Source: Brachypodius melanocephalos (Eukaryota > Chordata > Aves > Passeriformes > Pycnonotidae). From it: DNA of 64,000 nucleotides. Made by a program: the position numbers and the translations under genes. The notes beneath the pieces are model-generated. The model searched no databases and was not told where the DNA came from. It was given only the letters and a program-made list of their open reading frames with translations. The stretch is taken from the NCBI GenBank assembly GCA_013398615.1, contig VZSR01000479.1, positions 5,927,105 to 5,991,104 of the forward strand, written 5' to 3'. Positions 27,722-40,005 of this stretch are shown piece by piece (position 1 is the first letter of the stretch; the number at the start of each line of letters is the position of its first letter).

Positions 27722-28015
27722 AGACAAGGGCATGGACAAGGGCATGGAGGGACAGAAGGTAAAATGGCTTCAGACTGGCAGAGGGCAGGGTTAGATTGGA
27801 TATTAGGAAGAAATTCTTCCCTGTGAGCATGATGAGGCCCTGGGACAGGGTGCCCAGAGAAGCTGTGGCTGCCCCACGCCTGGAAATGTTCATGGCCAGG
27901 TTGGATGGGGCTTGGAGAAACCTTATCTGGTGAAAGTTGTGCCTGCCCAGGGCAGGGGCTTGGATCTAAATGATCTTCAAGGTCCCTTCCCTCACAAATC
28001 ATTCTATGGTTCTAA
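27722..28015 (+). mobile_element. CR1 LINE fragment, 3' end
   Basis: A + strand CR1 3' UTR piece, highly characteristic. It contains ttagattggatattaggaag, then aaattcttccctgtgagc, then ccagagaagctgtggctgcc. Next come gtt-catggccaggttggatg, tgatcttcaaggtcccttcc, and a terminal attctatggttcta, which is the decayed 8-bp tail. At its 5' edge the 12-mer acaagggcatgg is tandemly duplicated. It is under 300 bp, so it is inert. The long minus-strand open frames across it (27523-28002) are antisense shadows of this repeat. Confidence 0.95.
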
Positions 28016-31000
28016 GAAATCAGCCTAAGGGCAAACTGGAACCTTAGCAACCAGTGGCTGCTCACACTGATAGCTTCCAATAAAGGTTTTTCATACTCCC
28101 AAAGCTCTCTTCCCACTGAGAAGTGTGCTGGGCTTTTATTCTGTGTTGTTTTCCAGGTCTCCTTTACAGGACTCTGAAATCTTTAGCTGCAGGTCAGCAG
28201 TGAGTCTCATTGACTCATCACTCTGTGACATCCTTCCCATGGGCACACGTGTGGCTGTGGATGCCCAGCACCAACAGCAATCCATATTAAAGACAGGAAA
28301 AGATTCCTTGAAAAGGGACCAGCCTCTGGTCATTTGGATATGGTCTGTTCTTTTCAACAACAGTAAGGATTTGGATAAAAAATCAGGGCTGAATAGATAG
28401 CCACAGGAGCTGTTGCATGCTGAGACAAAATAACTTCCCATACTGCTCTATTTGAAATGTGAGCTGGATCTCTGCTGTAAGTAACAAAAATAAGCATTGT
28501 AGCTATTCATGTGTGTAGGGAAAGAAGGAAGAGATGTGGTTACTGAGCAAACTGGAGTTTAGCAGCACCAGGTAAATTAAATGCTAAAATACCTCTTTGC
28601 ATCCTAAATCACCATGTAGGTAAATAGTAAATCCAGAAAGGTTAATGGAATTTCACATCCATCAGTGGCAGATAGAATCAAAGGTTTTGATGAGGCATCA
28701 GAATTCCAGCTGTGCCAAAGCGGTTAAGGATGGTGCTAAATTTGATTCCCTTTTTTGAAAACTGAGGAAATTTGAAGGCTGAAAGCCCTGACTATTCTTT
28801 AGGATGCAAGGAACCCAAAGGTTGCAGAGCAGCAGTTGCAGACATTAATTTGGGTTAGAGCAATTCTTGCAAATTCAAAGAGATTCCTCAGTCTCCCTCC
28901 TCAGTGCAGAGGGATATGTGGATGTGTTATGTGCACAATCCCTCACTTTAATAGGATGGAATTTTAGTAAAACAGTGTGGTGACCTGAAGAGAGAAAAGC
29001 TCCTGGGAAGCAGCAAAGTGCTGAGCAGCCTCACTCAGTTTTCTGTTTGGCCATCCCACAGGAAGGTCTCAGCACTTTTTATTTGAATCTCTGTTGTGAA
29101 TCCCTGAAGACTTCATCAGAAGGAAAAAAAGAAAAAAAAAAAGTTCCACTGCTTGTCACACTCATTTTTTTTTCCTAAGAGTCTCTGAGGGATAGAGTGT
29201 CTCTGCAAAGACAAAAGTAGAACTCCTCCTTTGTCAAAAAAAAATAGTGCAGAAAGTTAATACCTTTATCTCCAAACACAGAGTATTTGATATCGCTAAG
29301 AGCTTTTTTAAATTTATTTTTAAATGGAGCTCTACATTTCCAAAGACTGGCTCCTTTTGTGTGTGCAAAGGGCTCTTTCTCTGTTGCTGGAATTTACCAT
29401 GCATGACCTTTCTTTCACATAATAAACTCCCTCAGGAGAACAGGTCTCTGCTTTTGGAACCTTCAGCTCCACTAGTCAATTGAAGGGTCACCCTGTTCTT
29501 AAGGGACAGGTTTCTGGGTCTGTTCAGCTGTCCCAGTGTGACAAAAGAAGAAAGCACTGAGCAGGCAGGTTCAATAGGTTGAATTGTAATGTCAGAGAAC
29601 ACACCACCTTGTCCATGGGAAAACCTTAGCAGTATAAACTGTGCAGATTTTTTTTTTTAAAAAAAACCAAAACCATAAAAAGGTATTGCTCTAAATTATT
29701 AGAGCGAAATAAATTAGTAATTTTCTGCAGTCAGCTGTGTTGTTTCAATGGCTGGGTTAGAGGAAAGGTCCTCACCCAGGTTATGAGACACTGTACATAA
29801 GAACCGTGTCTAAATGTGGATTTCAATTTTGCAAAATGTACTTCCCCTTTTTTAATAGATCACTAAAATCTGACATGAAACAACTCTGGCACATTAAGGT
29901 CTTGCTACTGCTTAGAGGTAGAAGACCCAAGGGTCAAGTTATTCTACACATGTTGCAGTCTACAGAGATTTCTCTGGGTTTTCAGCAGGGACAGCTTCAA
30001 TTGTGAATTCAGAACAAGAGGGTGGCTCAGTGACAAGGATTTAGGGAGCATCTCCCACAAGGCTTTAGACAGAGCCAAATACAACTGCTCCAAGCTCCCA
30101 TAATGAGATGTCTGGCAGAGCCAGACTGGAGGCTGAGCCTGAGCAGATCCATCACGACTCTCAGCAGGAGCACAGTGCTCTGCTCAGAGAACTGCCTGAC
30201 CTCAGGACTTGCTGGCTTGAGGGAAGATAGAGCTCAGATCACTCCCGGCAGAAATGTCCCCAGAGAAATGGATTCTAAATCCACTGGGAATGAAAAGACT
30301 TGTTAAGTACTTGTGAAAATCCCTACTAGGCTCCTCTCTTTGCAAATGCAAACACTTCAATAGTGACTCCTAGGCTCTCACTCGCTCTCAGTCTTACTTT
30401 CCCTTTAAAGTGGGAAAGTCCTGTCCTCTCGAAATATATTAAAAAATAAGGAGCTCAACCAATGTAATAAACCAGGGATTGCAGAGGAGTTCTTAAGGGA
30501 GAGCATGCTGATACAAATATCATAGTCTGATTAAGCTCTGATTCAAATAGAATTTCGAATTACAATATAATATTCAAAAGCAGTAGATGAAGACATACAG
30601 TTTTCACACAGAGTAGATATGAGTAGTAGTGCTGCACAAGGCTGCCATGTCTTTATTTATAAAACTCTCTGGCATGTAGAACTTGGTATTTGCTCCCACA
30701 AACAGTGGGATTTTAGTTCATATAGCTGCTTCTAGGAAGACAAGCCGCAAGATGTGAGTGAACTCAAGGCATATTTAGAACATTGTGGTTGCCTGCTTGT
30801 GTGTCAAACTTAAAGAAATGTATTTTATTTAACATGGGTTTTTCTTGATTCCCAGGGCACTATCAGATTAGATTTTTTTCTCTGCACTCTTGCTTTAGGG
30901 AGTTATCAATGTAGATGTTTGGATGCTGGTTCTCATTGGAAAATGTCTCCACTTGCTGTTGCTGGCAGAAAGGGAAACTGAGGCTCTGACAGTAAAGGAC

Positions 31001-34000
31001 CAGAGAGGGCTGGGTTTGGGACTGCTCTGCAAACTTTAGTCCAGGATCACGTCTCTAATCAGGACAGAAATTAAATACACAAGATAAGTATCTGTGAATG
31101 ACTAGAAGTTTGTTTTTCCCCTGGGCACTGCTCCAGCCTGCTCCAGTTCCAGTGTCCCTGGCTGAAGCTGGCTCCAGGGCATCCCTGCAGGGCAGGCTGT
31201 GTGTGGGCAAGCAGCCAGGGTGGCAAAGGAGCTGATGTGATTTCTACTCCAGACTTCATGATGGCAGAGCAAATCCATACTGTCCACAGCTCCCCAGTTC
31301 AAGATTGTTCATACAAATAGCTGTGCCTATTTTATCTCTCTCTAGCTTCCCAACAGGATGTCTTTTTCACTCAGAAGCAGAAATGTGCATCTCTAAACTG
31401 CAGCAGGCTTATCCCTGGAATGAGGTCTGTGTGATGACCTTCCTCTAACTGGATCATTTTTTGTGGTATTTTCTGCAGATTGCAGCAGGTAGCAAATAGT
31501 TTTAGTCAAAGCTTTCAAATACAGTAATTTGATGTTCCAGATGGTGCTGGATGATGTTATTTTGACTTTGCTGCTATATTATTTGATGCTCTTTTTGAAA
31601 ACTAAGTACATCATGTGAAAAAATTCTCATTAAATTATTCAAATATTTTCTTATGAGTCTATAATACAGGTGAAATGTGGAATGAAAAGAATTGCTGGGG
31701 GTGTTCTTTTTTACCCAGGAACTAGAATTTTCTAATAAACATAATATTCCTTGCTGAAGAAGATATCTATTTATTAAAAAGAGCCATTGTTTGCTTTTCA
31801 AGGTAATGTCTTGGACTTTTGTTTGCTCCTTAAGACTGAATGAATAATGTGTATTTACAGTCACTGTGTATAAAGCTGCATTATCTTTCATTACTCTTGC
31901 AGCCTTTCTAGGGTGTTAGGTTGGGAAATGTATTGTAATTAAAAACGAGGAGCTGGCTTTAAAAAATAGTTATCCGTGGCTGTGCCTGGGAAAGAAACAT
32001 TATTTCCTCTGTGACAAAAGAATAATAACCCCGGCAGATGGGTTGCTGCAGAGCTGGGAGAAAAGCTGTGTTAGAGAGGGACTGACAAAGCCATCTGTGC
32101 CAAGCAGGAAGTCCTGTCGTGGAGGTAATAAAAAGATTCTGTTTCACTTCCACTGGTTCCAGATAATCCCTACTTTAGCCTTCCCTTCCGACTTGCTAGG
32201 GAACTATCATGGTGCCAAGATATTCGTGGCTCTTCTAGCTTATTGAAATGACCTTGTTGTTGTTACTCCAGCAAAGATTATTTGAGAATTGAGTGTATCC
32301 TGCCTTCTTCTCCCTGCTGGATTCTACCAGGACCTGAATTCCTTGGCATTAACAGGGAGCAGGTCCAAGGAAGGTCTGCTGCAGTCAGAGCTGTGACAGC
32401 TACAGATGCATCCCACAGATACAAGAGGAGAGGAAATGTCCCTGTATTTGCAGAGTGAGATGACTCTTTGAGGAGGATTATCCCCAGCAAACTTCTCAAT
32501 AGAACCTCAAGAGGATCGTTTGAATTCGACTTTTGTTTTGTTGACTATTCAATGTTACCCAGTCTTTTCCTCTCTTAAAATAGATTAATGGATTTCCTAC
32601 CCATCATTCCTTTTTTATTTTTTCCCTTTCTTTTTGTGGTTTTCAGCTGATTTTGCCAGTGAGGAATGGGTACAGATGTAAAGTATTATGGCCTCCTTTG
32701 GCCTGTTTTACAAATGAGACAGATTGGATCCCTACTATTTGCTCTTTATTTTCATATTCTTTTTCTTTTTGCTAAAAAGTCCATTTAAAGGAGGTGAAGC
32801 AGAAAAGCTTCTTTCAAAAATAATTACTTAGAGGCTTTCCAGCCATGTGAAAACAAAAAAATCTAAAAACCTAAATCTTCAACAGAGTAAAGCAAGACCA
32901 TTGGTAATAACTCTTACCTTGAAATGATAGAAAGGTGTAAAACTGAACATTGAGCTTTGGTTCAAAGCATGTGGGCTTGAGCATTTCACTTGTCTGAGGC
33001 TGTGTATTTAAAGGGAAAACCATCCTCCTTGTTTATTCCTACCCAAGAGATTCTGGTACCTACCAAATCACTTCTAGGGGAGCAATTATTCACCAAAAAA
33101 TAATGGGTTCTGGATAAAAAAAGCTGGTACTTGATTAATTATGCCTTTCTGTGTGGGTTTGTAGGAAGGATCTGGACAGGGAAGGAAGAGCAATATTTCA
33201 CAATTTAGTGTTTTCATACCTTGCTGAGAACAAAAGAGCTCACGAGAGTACTTGAGTCTCACTAAGCTAGGTTGAAACTTTTTATAAAGAGAACAAATGT
33301 TTCAAGAGCACAAGACGGTTTAGCTCTTTGTTTTCCTAATCTGTTTTCTGAGTCCAGACTCAAGTTTCTTTGCTTTGCTTTATTGACCTCGAAATTAGCA
33401 ATGGTAAACAGGCCAATATAAATCACCTTGCTAAGATTAAGCTCTTTCACAGTCCCTCTCATAAAACTGTTCTGGGGAGTGATTGCAGGAGTCTTTGTAG
33501 TCAAATAAGTACCAAGCAGCCTTGGCTCCATGGATGAACAGAAACCACATTGTTATTTAATGGTACTAGCAAGGTTAATTAACAAAGTGAGATGATTAAT
33601 TCACTGAGACATCTCAAGTAAACACAAGAGTTTGAGTTTAATCTCTGGATGTGCCTCCACTGCTAAAGCTGTTTTATTTTTTATTTTAATAGGGAAGAGA
33701 ACGTAGATTTGATGTTTCTGTCAAGAATGTTCTTGACTCAGCCAAAGACTCAGTGGCTGTCGAGGTGCTTTGGATGTTCTGTCCATGTTGTAGCATTCAC
33801 AACTACTGTTTTCAGAGTTTGGATTTACAAAGGGTATGAAAACAAATTCATAGAAAATTAGACCCATAGCCTTCTGTTTATGTTACTATCATTGCACCAT
33901 TTCCATCAGGAATGTAAAAAATTAAACCAGTGCAAATGATGTCCCCTGCAGCAGGTCACAGGAGAGCTCCAGCTGCCAGGTTCCAGCTGCCTGTGTGCCA

Positions 34001-37000
34001 CAAATGTCTGCTGTGAGTCCACAAAGACCCCTCAGCCCCTCCCAGGTCACACATACAAAAACACAGGGGTTCAGAGGAGACACGGCTTGACACTGTGCCA
34101 AGGGAAAAGTACTTTTATTGAAAATGTCAAAAGAGACTGAAATGGAATGAGAATAAGTCTTCAGTTTGTTAACTCCTCTCTCTCAGCAAGGTGGGCCACA
34201 GAAGAACAAGGTGGGATTCTTTTCTCTTCACACTTAACTATAATTCCCCCACTGGTTCTACAGCTGATGTGTTGAAGCAGATATTAGTGTTTCAGTTGCT
34301 TAACTATTTGCTGCTTTGGGGCCTGACCTTTCATTGCACCCAACACAAAATTAATGGCACATGCAACACTCACTGCTAAATCTCAGGCCTTAGGTACTGA
34401 CCTAAAGCCCCCCTGATGCTGACCCTGGTTTTAAGATCCTCATCAGACCCAGTGACCAAACTGTCACTCTGCACAGACCCCTCCTGCTGCAGTAACCATG
34501 GGTTATTCTGAGAATAGCAAGCAAAACTTCATGAAGTTTTACAAAACCGTGTTATTTTAGAGCACAATAGGAGCTGATTATCCATATATAAATAATCAAA
34601 GTTTTCATTTGTATGGAAAACATAAGACAAAACTCACTGCTAAGAATTGCCTCTAACTGAGGATTTATTAGTCACTATTGGAGCCTTAAGACTAAATTGG
34701 ACTCTTTAAATAAAAATGTCTTTATATTTTAGCTCAGTCTCAAATAAATTTTTTTTATTCTTCTTGAAGGGCAGCTTAGTAAGCATTAAGTATCTTCTAT
34801 TCCTAGAAGATAAACCAAAATATGAAATGCTGTGTCAGAGAGTCAAAAACAGGAGGCTGAAGTGAATCTTACTACTGGGGGAATGAAAAGCAATCTTTAT
34901 GTTTAGTGTTAATAGTCCCTCTTCTCCTGTTTAGGAGACTTTCTGTAGTAAAACCCATTAAACAGGTGATAACAGCCTTTCAAAACAGGTTGAATTAAAT
35001 GTTGAAATTTCAAACTGTGTTGAGCTTCTGTTTCTGACAGAAGAAAATTAAGTGGAAGATGAACAGAAACATTAAGAAACTACTTCTGGTGCCTGTGAAA
35101 GTGCTAGGATGGGAAAATTACTTTCCTTTGTTAGTAATCAGACCATAGTTCAGCTACTCAGAAAGGGGATATTTCATCCACAGTAGAGAGAGTGGACAGA
35201 AATATCCCAGCATTGGAAGAGCTATTCTTGAGGGAAGGTTTTTAATTGTCTTTGGCTGAACACCCATCACTGTCTTTTGGACCAGGGAAATTATTTCTTT
35301 AGTGCCTTCACCTTTGCTTGCAGAGAATATAACACCCTCCTTCTGTTCTACCAAGCACTCTCCATTACAGCAATGTGAATGAAATTTATAACATTCTGAA
35401 CATCATAAAGTTAGGCAGGCTGCACTCAAGCCAGTTGTCATCATTCTTTCAGGAATAATACGATTTTAAATAAATGCAGTCCCAAGTGTTCCCTTTAGTT
35501 ATCACCACAAAACAATGCAGGGAAATGTTGCTTGCTGCAGCTGACATGAAGACTGATGGTGGCCCATTGAAAAGACCACTCACTTTCTTAAAATGCAAAT
35601 ACCTGCAGACCAGACCGGAAAACAGCTAATGAGCAATTGCCCTTGGAAACATATAAGACAGAAGACATTCCATCCTGATCTTTTATATATTCAGAGGCAT
35701 GACTTCTGGGTAATTCACCAGAGCCATAACTCACTACATGATTCATTAGATGTTAAAAAAAATGTTGGGAGTTGTCATAAATAAGATGACAAATGTGCAA
35801 CTCTGATGAATCTGCAGAAGATGAACAAAGCAGACTTTCATGCTCTTTAGAAAGTTCCAAAAATTATTTAAAAATTCCCATACCGCAACACTCCACCACA
35901 GGGAGGTCCCAATTTAGCAAAAGCTTTCATAAACTGTTGGTCACCACAAATGTATCTGTTTAATTCTCAAGTAAATCTTCTGTAGTAAATTGTCAGATCT
36001 TGTGACTAAAGATTAAAATAAAAGCAAAACTTCTAAATAATCATCTTAGCTATTCTACCTAAAATGTTTTGCTTGACCAAGCATGAAGAGTTTTTCTGAC
36101 AGCTTCCAAGATTCAGAAAAATTTCAGTATATTATTAAATTACATTTAAAAAGAGAATAATCTTGCTCTAGTTCTGAGTAGCCATACAATAAGCTTTCAG
36201 ACACTGCACAACAGTGGGAGATTCTCCAAAGCACAGACTGCATCACGCTTTGCTTTTTGAAATCCACATCACTACATCCATGTGCAGTCTCTGTGTAAAG
36301 CCACTGCAGCCTGTGCCTGGAAAAATGGAATATTTTGGATGTCCAGTACCCTCTTCTGAAGAGATTTCACTTTAGAAAGATCAGTGTTTTGATGGCCAAA
36401 TTCCTTTTTGTTGTTTATGGATTGAAATTGCTCCCATTCAGATTGCCTGGGAGCTAAGCAGCACCAGGACTACTGAAAAATAAAACAGAAGCTTGCAAAA
36501 GTGTGTGAGGAGGAGGAAAATATAAAAAAAATGCAAACCAAGTTGATCCAAAGTCCTACAAATCTGGTACAAATAAGAATAAACCAAGGACTGTAAGTTT
36601 ACTTCTGGGAACATTTCTCTGATTCCTGATCATGTCAATTTATAGAAAACCAAATGCTCTAGGTAAATATTCTTTACTGTTTGCTACATGATTACATTTT
36701 TTATACATGATTTGGACTGAGATCAAATAATGATCAAAAGGGTGCTCTTTTAATGACATATATCTTCAGCTGTACATCTACGCAGTGCTACAATTTTGGA
36801 ATTATACCAAGGGATCACACATAATAAACTCAAGTTTTTATTTCAGCTAAGAAAGGTTCAAGTTAAATTTCTGTTCTGTGTTACAGCACTGTCTAGAAAT
36901 GGAGACAAAATAGTAGTGAAACAAAGAAAATGGTCAAAGGAATGAAGAGTTCTAAACCAGTCTATCTCTTTTTTCTTCTTATGTGCACATCATCACAGAT

Positions 37001-37869
37001 ATATACTTTTTCCAGGCAGTGTTTCTGCAGAGCTAAAAGATTCAACTGTGGTCCACATCACGCCATGAGATTAAAGGAATGGGATAGAAAGATAAAACAC
37101 AGGAATGACTTACACGCTCCATGAAAGCATTTTGTTTCATATCATTGTAAAAACTCTTTTGATTATGGAGAAAGGATCTAATTTCACAAGCCTTTCATGT
37201 AAATAATTCAGCTCTAAGAAACCATGCCAGGCCACTTTCTTTTTGAAGCTTTGCAATATGTGCGCAACAGCAACCCTAACAAAGCAAAACTTCTCGTGCT
37301 TTGAAAGATGCTGATGACCCTCCAAGAATATTTATAACTTGCCAAGTAGCCTGAGCCTGTTAACTTTGGGTGCCTTACTCAAGTTTTTATTTTCCTAATC
37401 AAGATTTGCACATTTCTTAGGAATCAGCTGTGTTGCTTGCCTTGCTGAGACTTTGTAATTCCCTACTTTGCTCCAAACTGGACATAAAAAGACTTCAAGG
37501 TTTCCAGCAGGTAAGAGATCAATTCCCAGTGTGAGCCTGTGGGTGTGATTCCTATTTCAAAGCACTGTTGATACCCCATGGATAGGAATATTCTGCCTGC
37601 TGCACCAACTGCCAGAGACACAGAGAAAATGGATAAGAAATGCACAAGGATGCTGAATAACCTGTCCCTGTCAATCCAGGCTCTGTTCAGAGACTCTTGC
37701 ACAAGTAACATCATCTAAACATGACAGAAATCCTGAACAGTACACAGTGGAGGGAAACCTGTGCTATAGGGAAGGGAAAACAGCTCAAAGAAGAACTTGT
37801 TAGGTCACCATGGGAATCCAAGCAAAAGATTTGGGTTCCTCTTCTGACAGATTCTTGTACACTATAGGG
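28016..37869. other. Non-coding intergenic DNA
   Basis: No gene or RNA recognised. It contains short A- and T-runs (about 29.13, 29.22 and 29.65 kb) and a possible LTR-like block around 34.0-34.4 kb, listed separately. Open frames are all short. Confidence 0.45.
34000..34450 (-). mobile_element. Possible LTR or other 3'-end-like block
   Basis: On the minus strand an AATAAA signal (complement of 34114-34119) is followed by a G/T-rich stretch. The base composition is higher in GC than the flanks. This is compatible with the R-U5 part of an old retroviral LTR, or with the poly(A) site of an unannotated minus-strand transcript. I see no clear TATA box, termini or target-site duplication. Boundaries are guesses. 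Confidence 0.2.
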
Positions 37870-37892
37870 AAAAAAAAAAAAAAAAAAAAAAA
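37870..37892. repeat. Poly(A) tract, about 23 A
   Basis: A homopolymer A run in non-coding DNA. No retroposed gene body is recognisable upstream of it. Confidence 0.85.
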
Positions 37893-38283
37893 GCTTTACT
37901 GTGAATAAAGAGGCCAGGAATTCAATTCTCAAGCTCCTACAGGAAAGTTAAGCCCTACAGGAAGGCTGCATTTTTATATGGTCCAGAGCTGAAATGTTCA
38001 GGTTTTGATCAGCAACGGAATGCTTTGACATTGCTTTTTTCACGATAGGTCGCACAGGGCTTTGGTCCCTTTCCTGCTCACTGTGAAATAAAACTGTCAA
38101 ATCTTGAAAGCTGCCATGGAACAGAACGTGCATCCTCCCAGCAGCTTTGCCTGTCATTGACATGATTATTTCCATGCTACATACAGGGTAAAACAAAGCA
38201 GAGAGATGAAAGGATAAACCTTCCCTCTACATTTTCCTTCAGGCTTTTGTCCTCACCTTTATCCCCTTTCACCCTTTGGTTAT

Positions 38284-38324
38284 AATATCATATCATACCA
38301 TATCCTATCACTTCATATCATATT
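38284..38324. repeat. Imperfect (ATCAT)n pentanucleotide array
   Basis: Repeated atatcat/accatatcct/atcacttcatatcat units, about eight degenerate copies of a five-base motif. Confidence 0.75.
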
Positions 38325-39961
38325 GTTTATAAACATGTGGCTTTTGGAGTTAGAGTGGGCCAGAGCCTTTGGGTAATTTGGAGGGTGGGTGCCTGTGGAG
38401 CTGCAAGCTCCCTCCTGGCTACTCCTCACTCAGACTCGTGAGAAAGGGCTGCTTAAGTGGTGGGTGATTTAAGCTTCCTGGATTGACCTTGAGCTCAAAC
38501 AGACAAAAAGAACAATTCCACAGTGTGACACCAGTCATGCTTGGGAGAGGAGTCTAAAGTCTACTGCTAGCTCTGGATTGTTGTACGTGGGAAAGGTGAG
38601 TCAGGTAAGCTAGGAAAGACAAATCAGAGGCTCTAAAAAGTCTCGATTTCCTTCCTGATGTTCATTCCTACTAATCACACCAGCTTTTCCTTTGAACCAT
38701 CTTGTTTATGTGTGCACTGTGTTATGTCAAAACCAAATGATGCTTTGAATCAGTGATTTCTCTGCATGGCATTTGGAAGATTCTATCCTCTCTAATGTGT
38801 TCACCCTCTACTTGTGAGGGTCCAAGCCAGCCTTCCCTAGTCCTCTGACTGTGCTGCTGCACTTTCCTTGTAAGGGAGTCCAGTCTCCTGCCTGCTTCTT
38901 GGGGACTTGAATTCCCCACCTTCATGGCATTATCTTGTGCCCTAGCATTTCTACTCAATGTGACAGTTACGTGGTGGCATCTAGGCTGTTCCTTAATATT
39001 CACAGTGAAACATGGTGACTCCAGTAACAGCCTGCTCTTTTGCTGGAGACAGAATTATCTTACTAAATATTCCTACTCTTTTGTGCCACTTGTTTTCTCA
39101 GGAAGGGGCTTCATTCTGTTCTCACAATCGAATTTTTTTAGCAGAATCCTAATACAGAGATCTTTTGATTTGAGATTGTCAGAATTTGAATTTTTTTCCC
39201 CTGATGCTACATAGTTTCGACTTCCATAAGTTAACTTTAGTGAATGCAGTACTTAAAATTCCAGCAACTGTGTTAGCTCTCTTGGTTATACATGTATTGA
39301 GGGAGAAATTCAGCACAATTTCATGCATAAAAAGACACAAGTACCAAATTTAAGAGTCTTTTTATTGATCTAAACATTGAGGTGTACCTGCCTTACAGAA
39401 AATATCTTCAGGCATGTTAACTCTGAGATGGGTGTGTGCTCAGAAGTGGAACAGAATATCACAACAAAATATGGCCATTAAGGGAACCGTTTTAATGATC
39501 AAGAATGTGACTGCCTTGTGATAACATGGCATTCTCCACATAGCTAACAAAAATACTGATGAGCTGCTGTGTGACTTAGGTACACAGTTTGCCTCACACA
39601 CTGCGGTGAGTCTGCGCTGGGTTTTATAGGACTTGACACAAAACAAAGCTATTAAAAGAGCGAGCTAGAGAGCCCACAGGGGAAAGGATCTCTGTTTTGC
39701 TCTGCTCTGCCTAGAGAGGAAAAGAGTTGGGTCTTGCCACCGTTGATGCAGCACATACGGGTCTCAGCTCATACACTGAGATGTTGATCCCTGTTGATTC
39801 CAGGTGTTGTGTTATTTTGTGCTCTTCAAGGCTCATTCCAACTGTTTTGTGTAATTGGACAGGAGGAGCAGAGGACACTGCTCAACGTTGTTGAAAACAC
39901 CTGGAAGTAGGAATAAGAAATCTGAAAGGCAAAAATATTTAAGCAACTCAATAATTTTTAC

Positions 39962-40005
39962 TTTTACTTTTTTTTTTTTCTTTTTTTTTTCTTTTTTTTT
40001 TCTTT
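39962..40005. repeat. T-rich (CTTTTTTTTT)n tract
   Basis: Runs of 9-12 T separated by single C residues, so it is a polypyrimidine tract with a roughly 10-11 nt period. On the minus strand it gives a poly-Lys open frame, which is not a gene. Confidence 0.85.

Noticed and set aside
27523..28002. 159-codon and 107-codon minus-strand open frames
   Set aside because: They are antisense readings of the CR1 fragment at 27722-28015.
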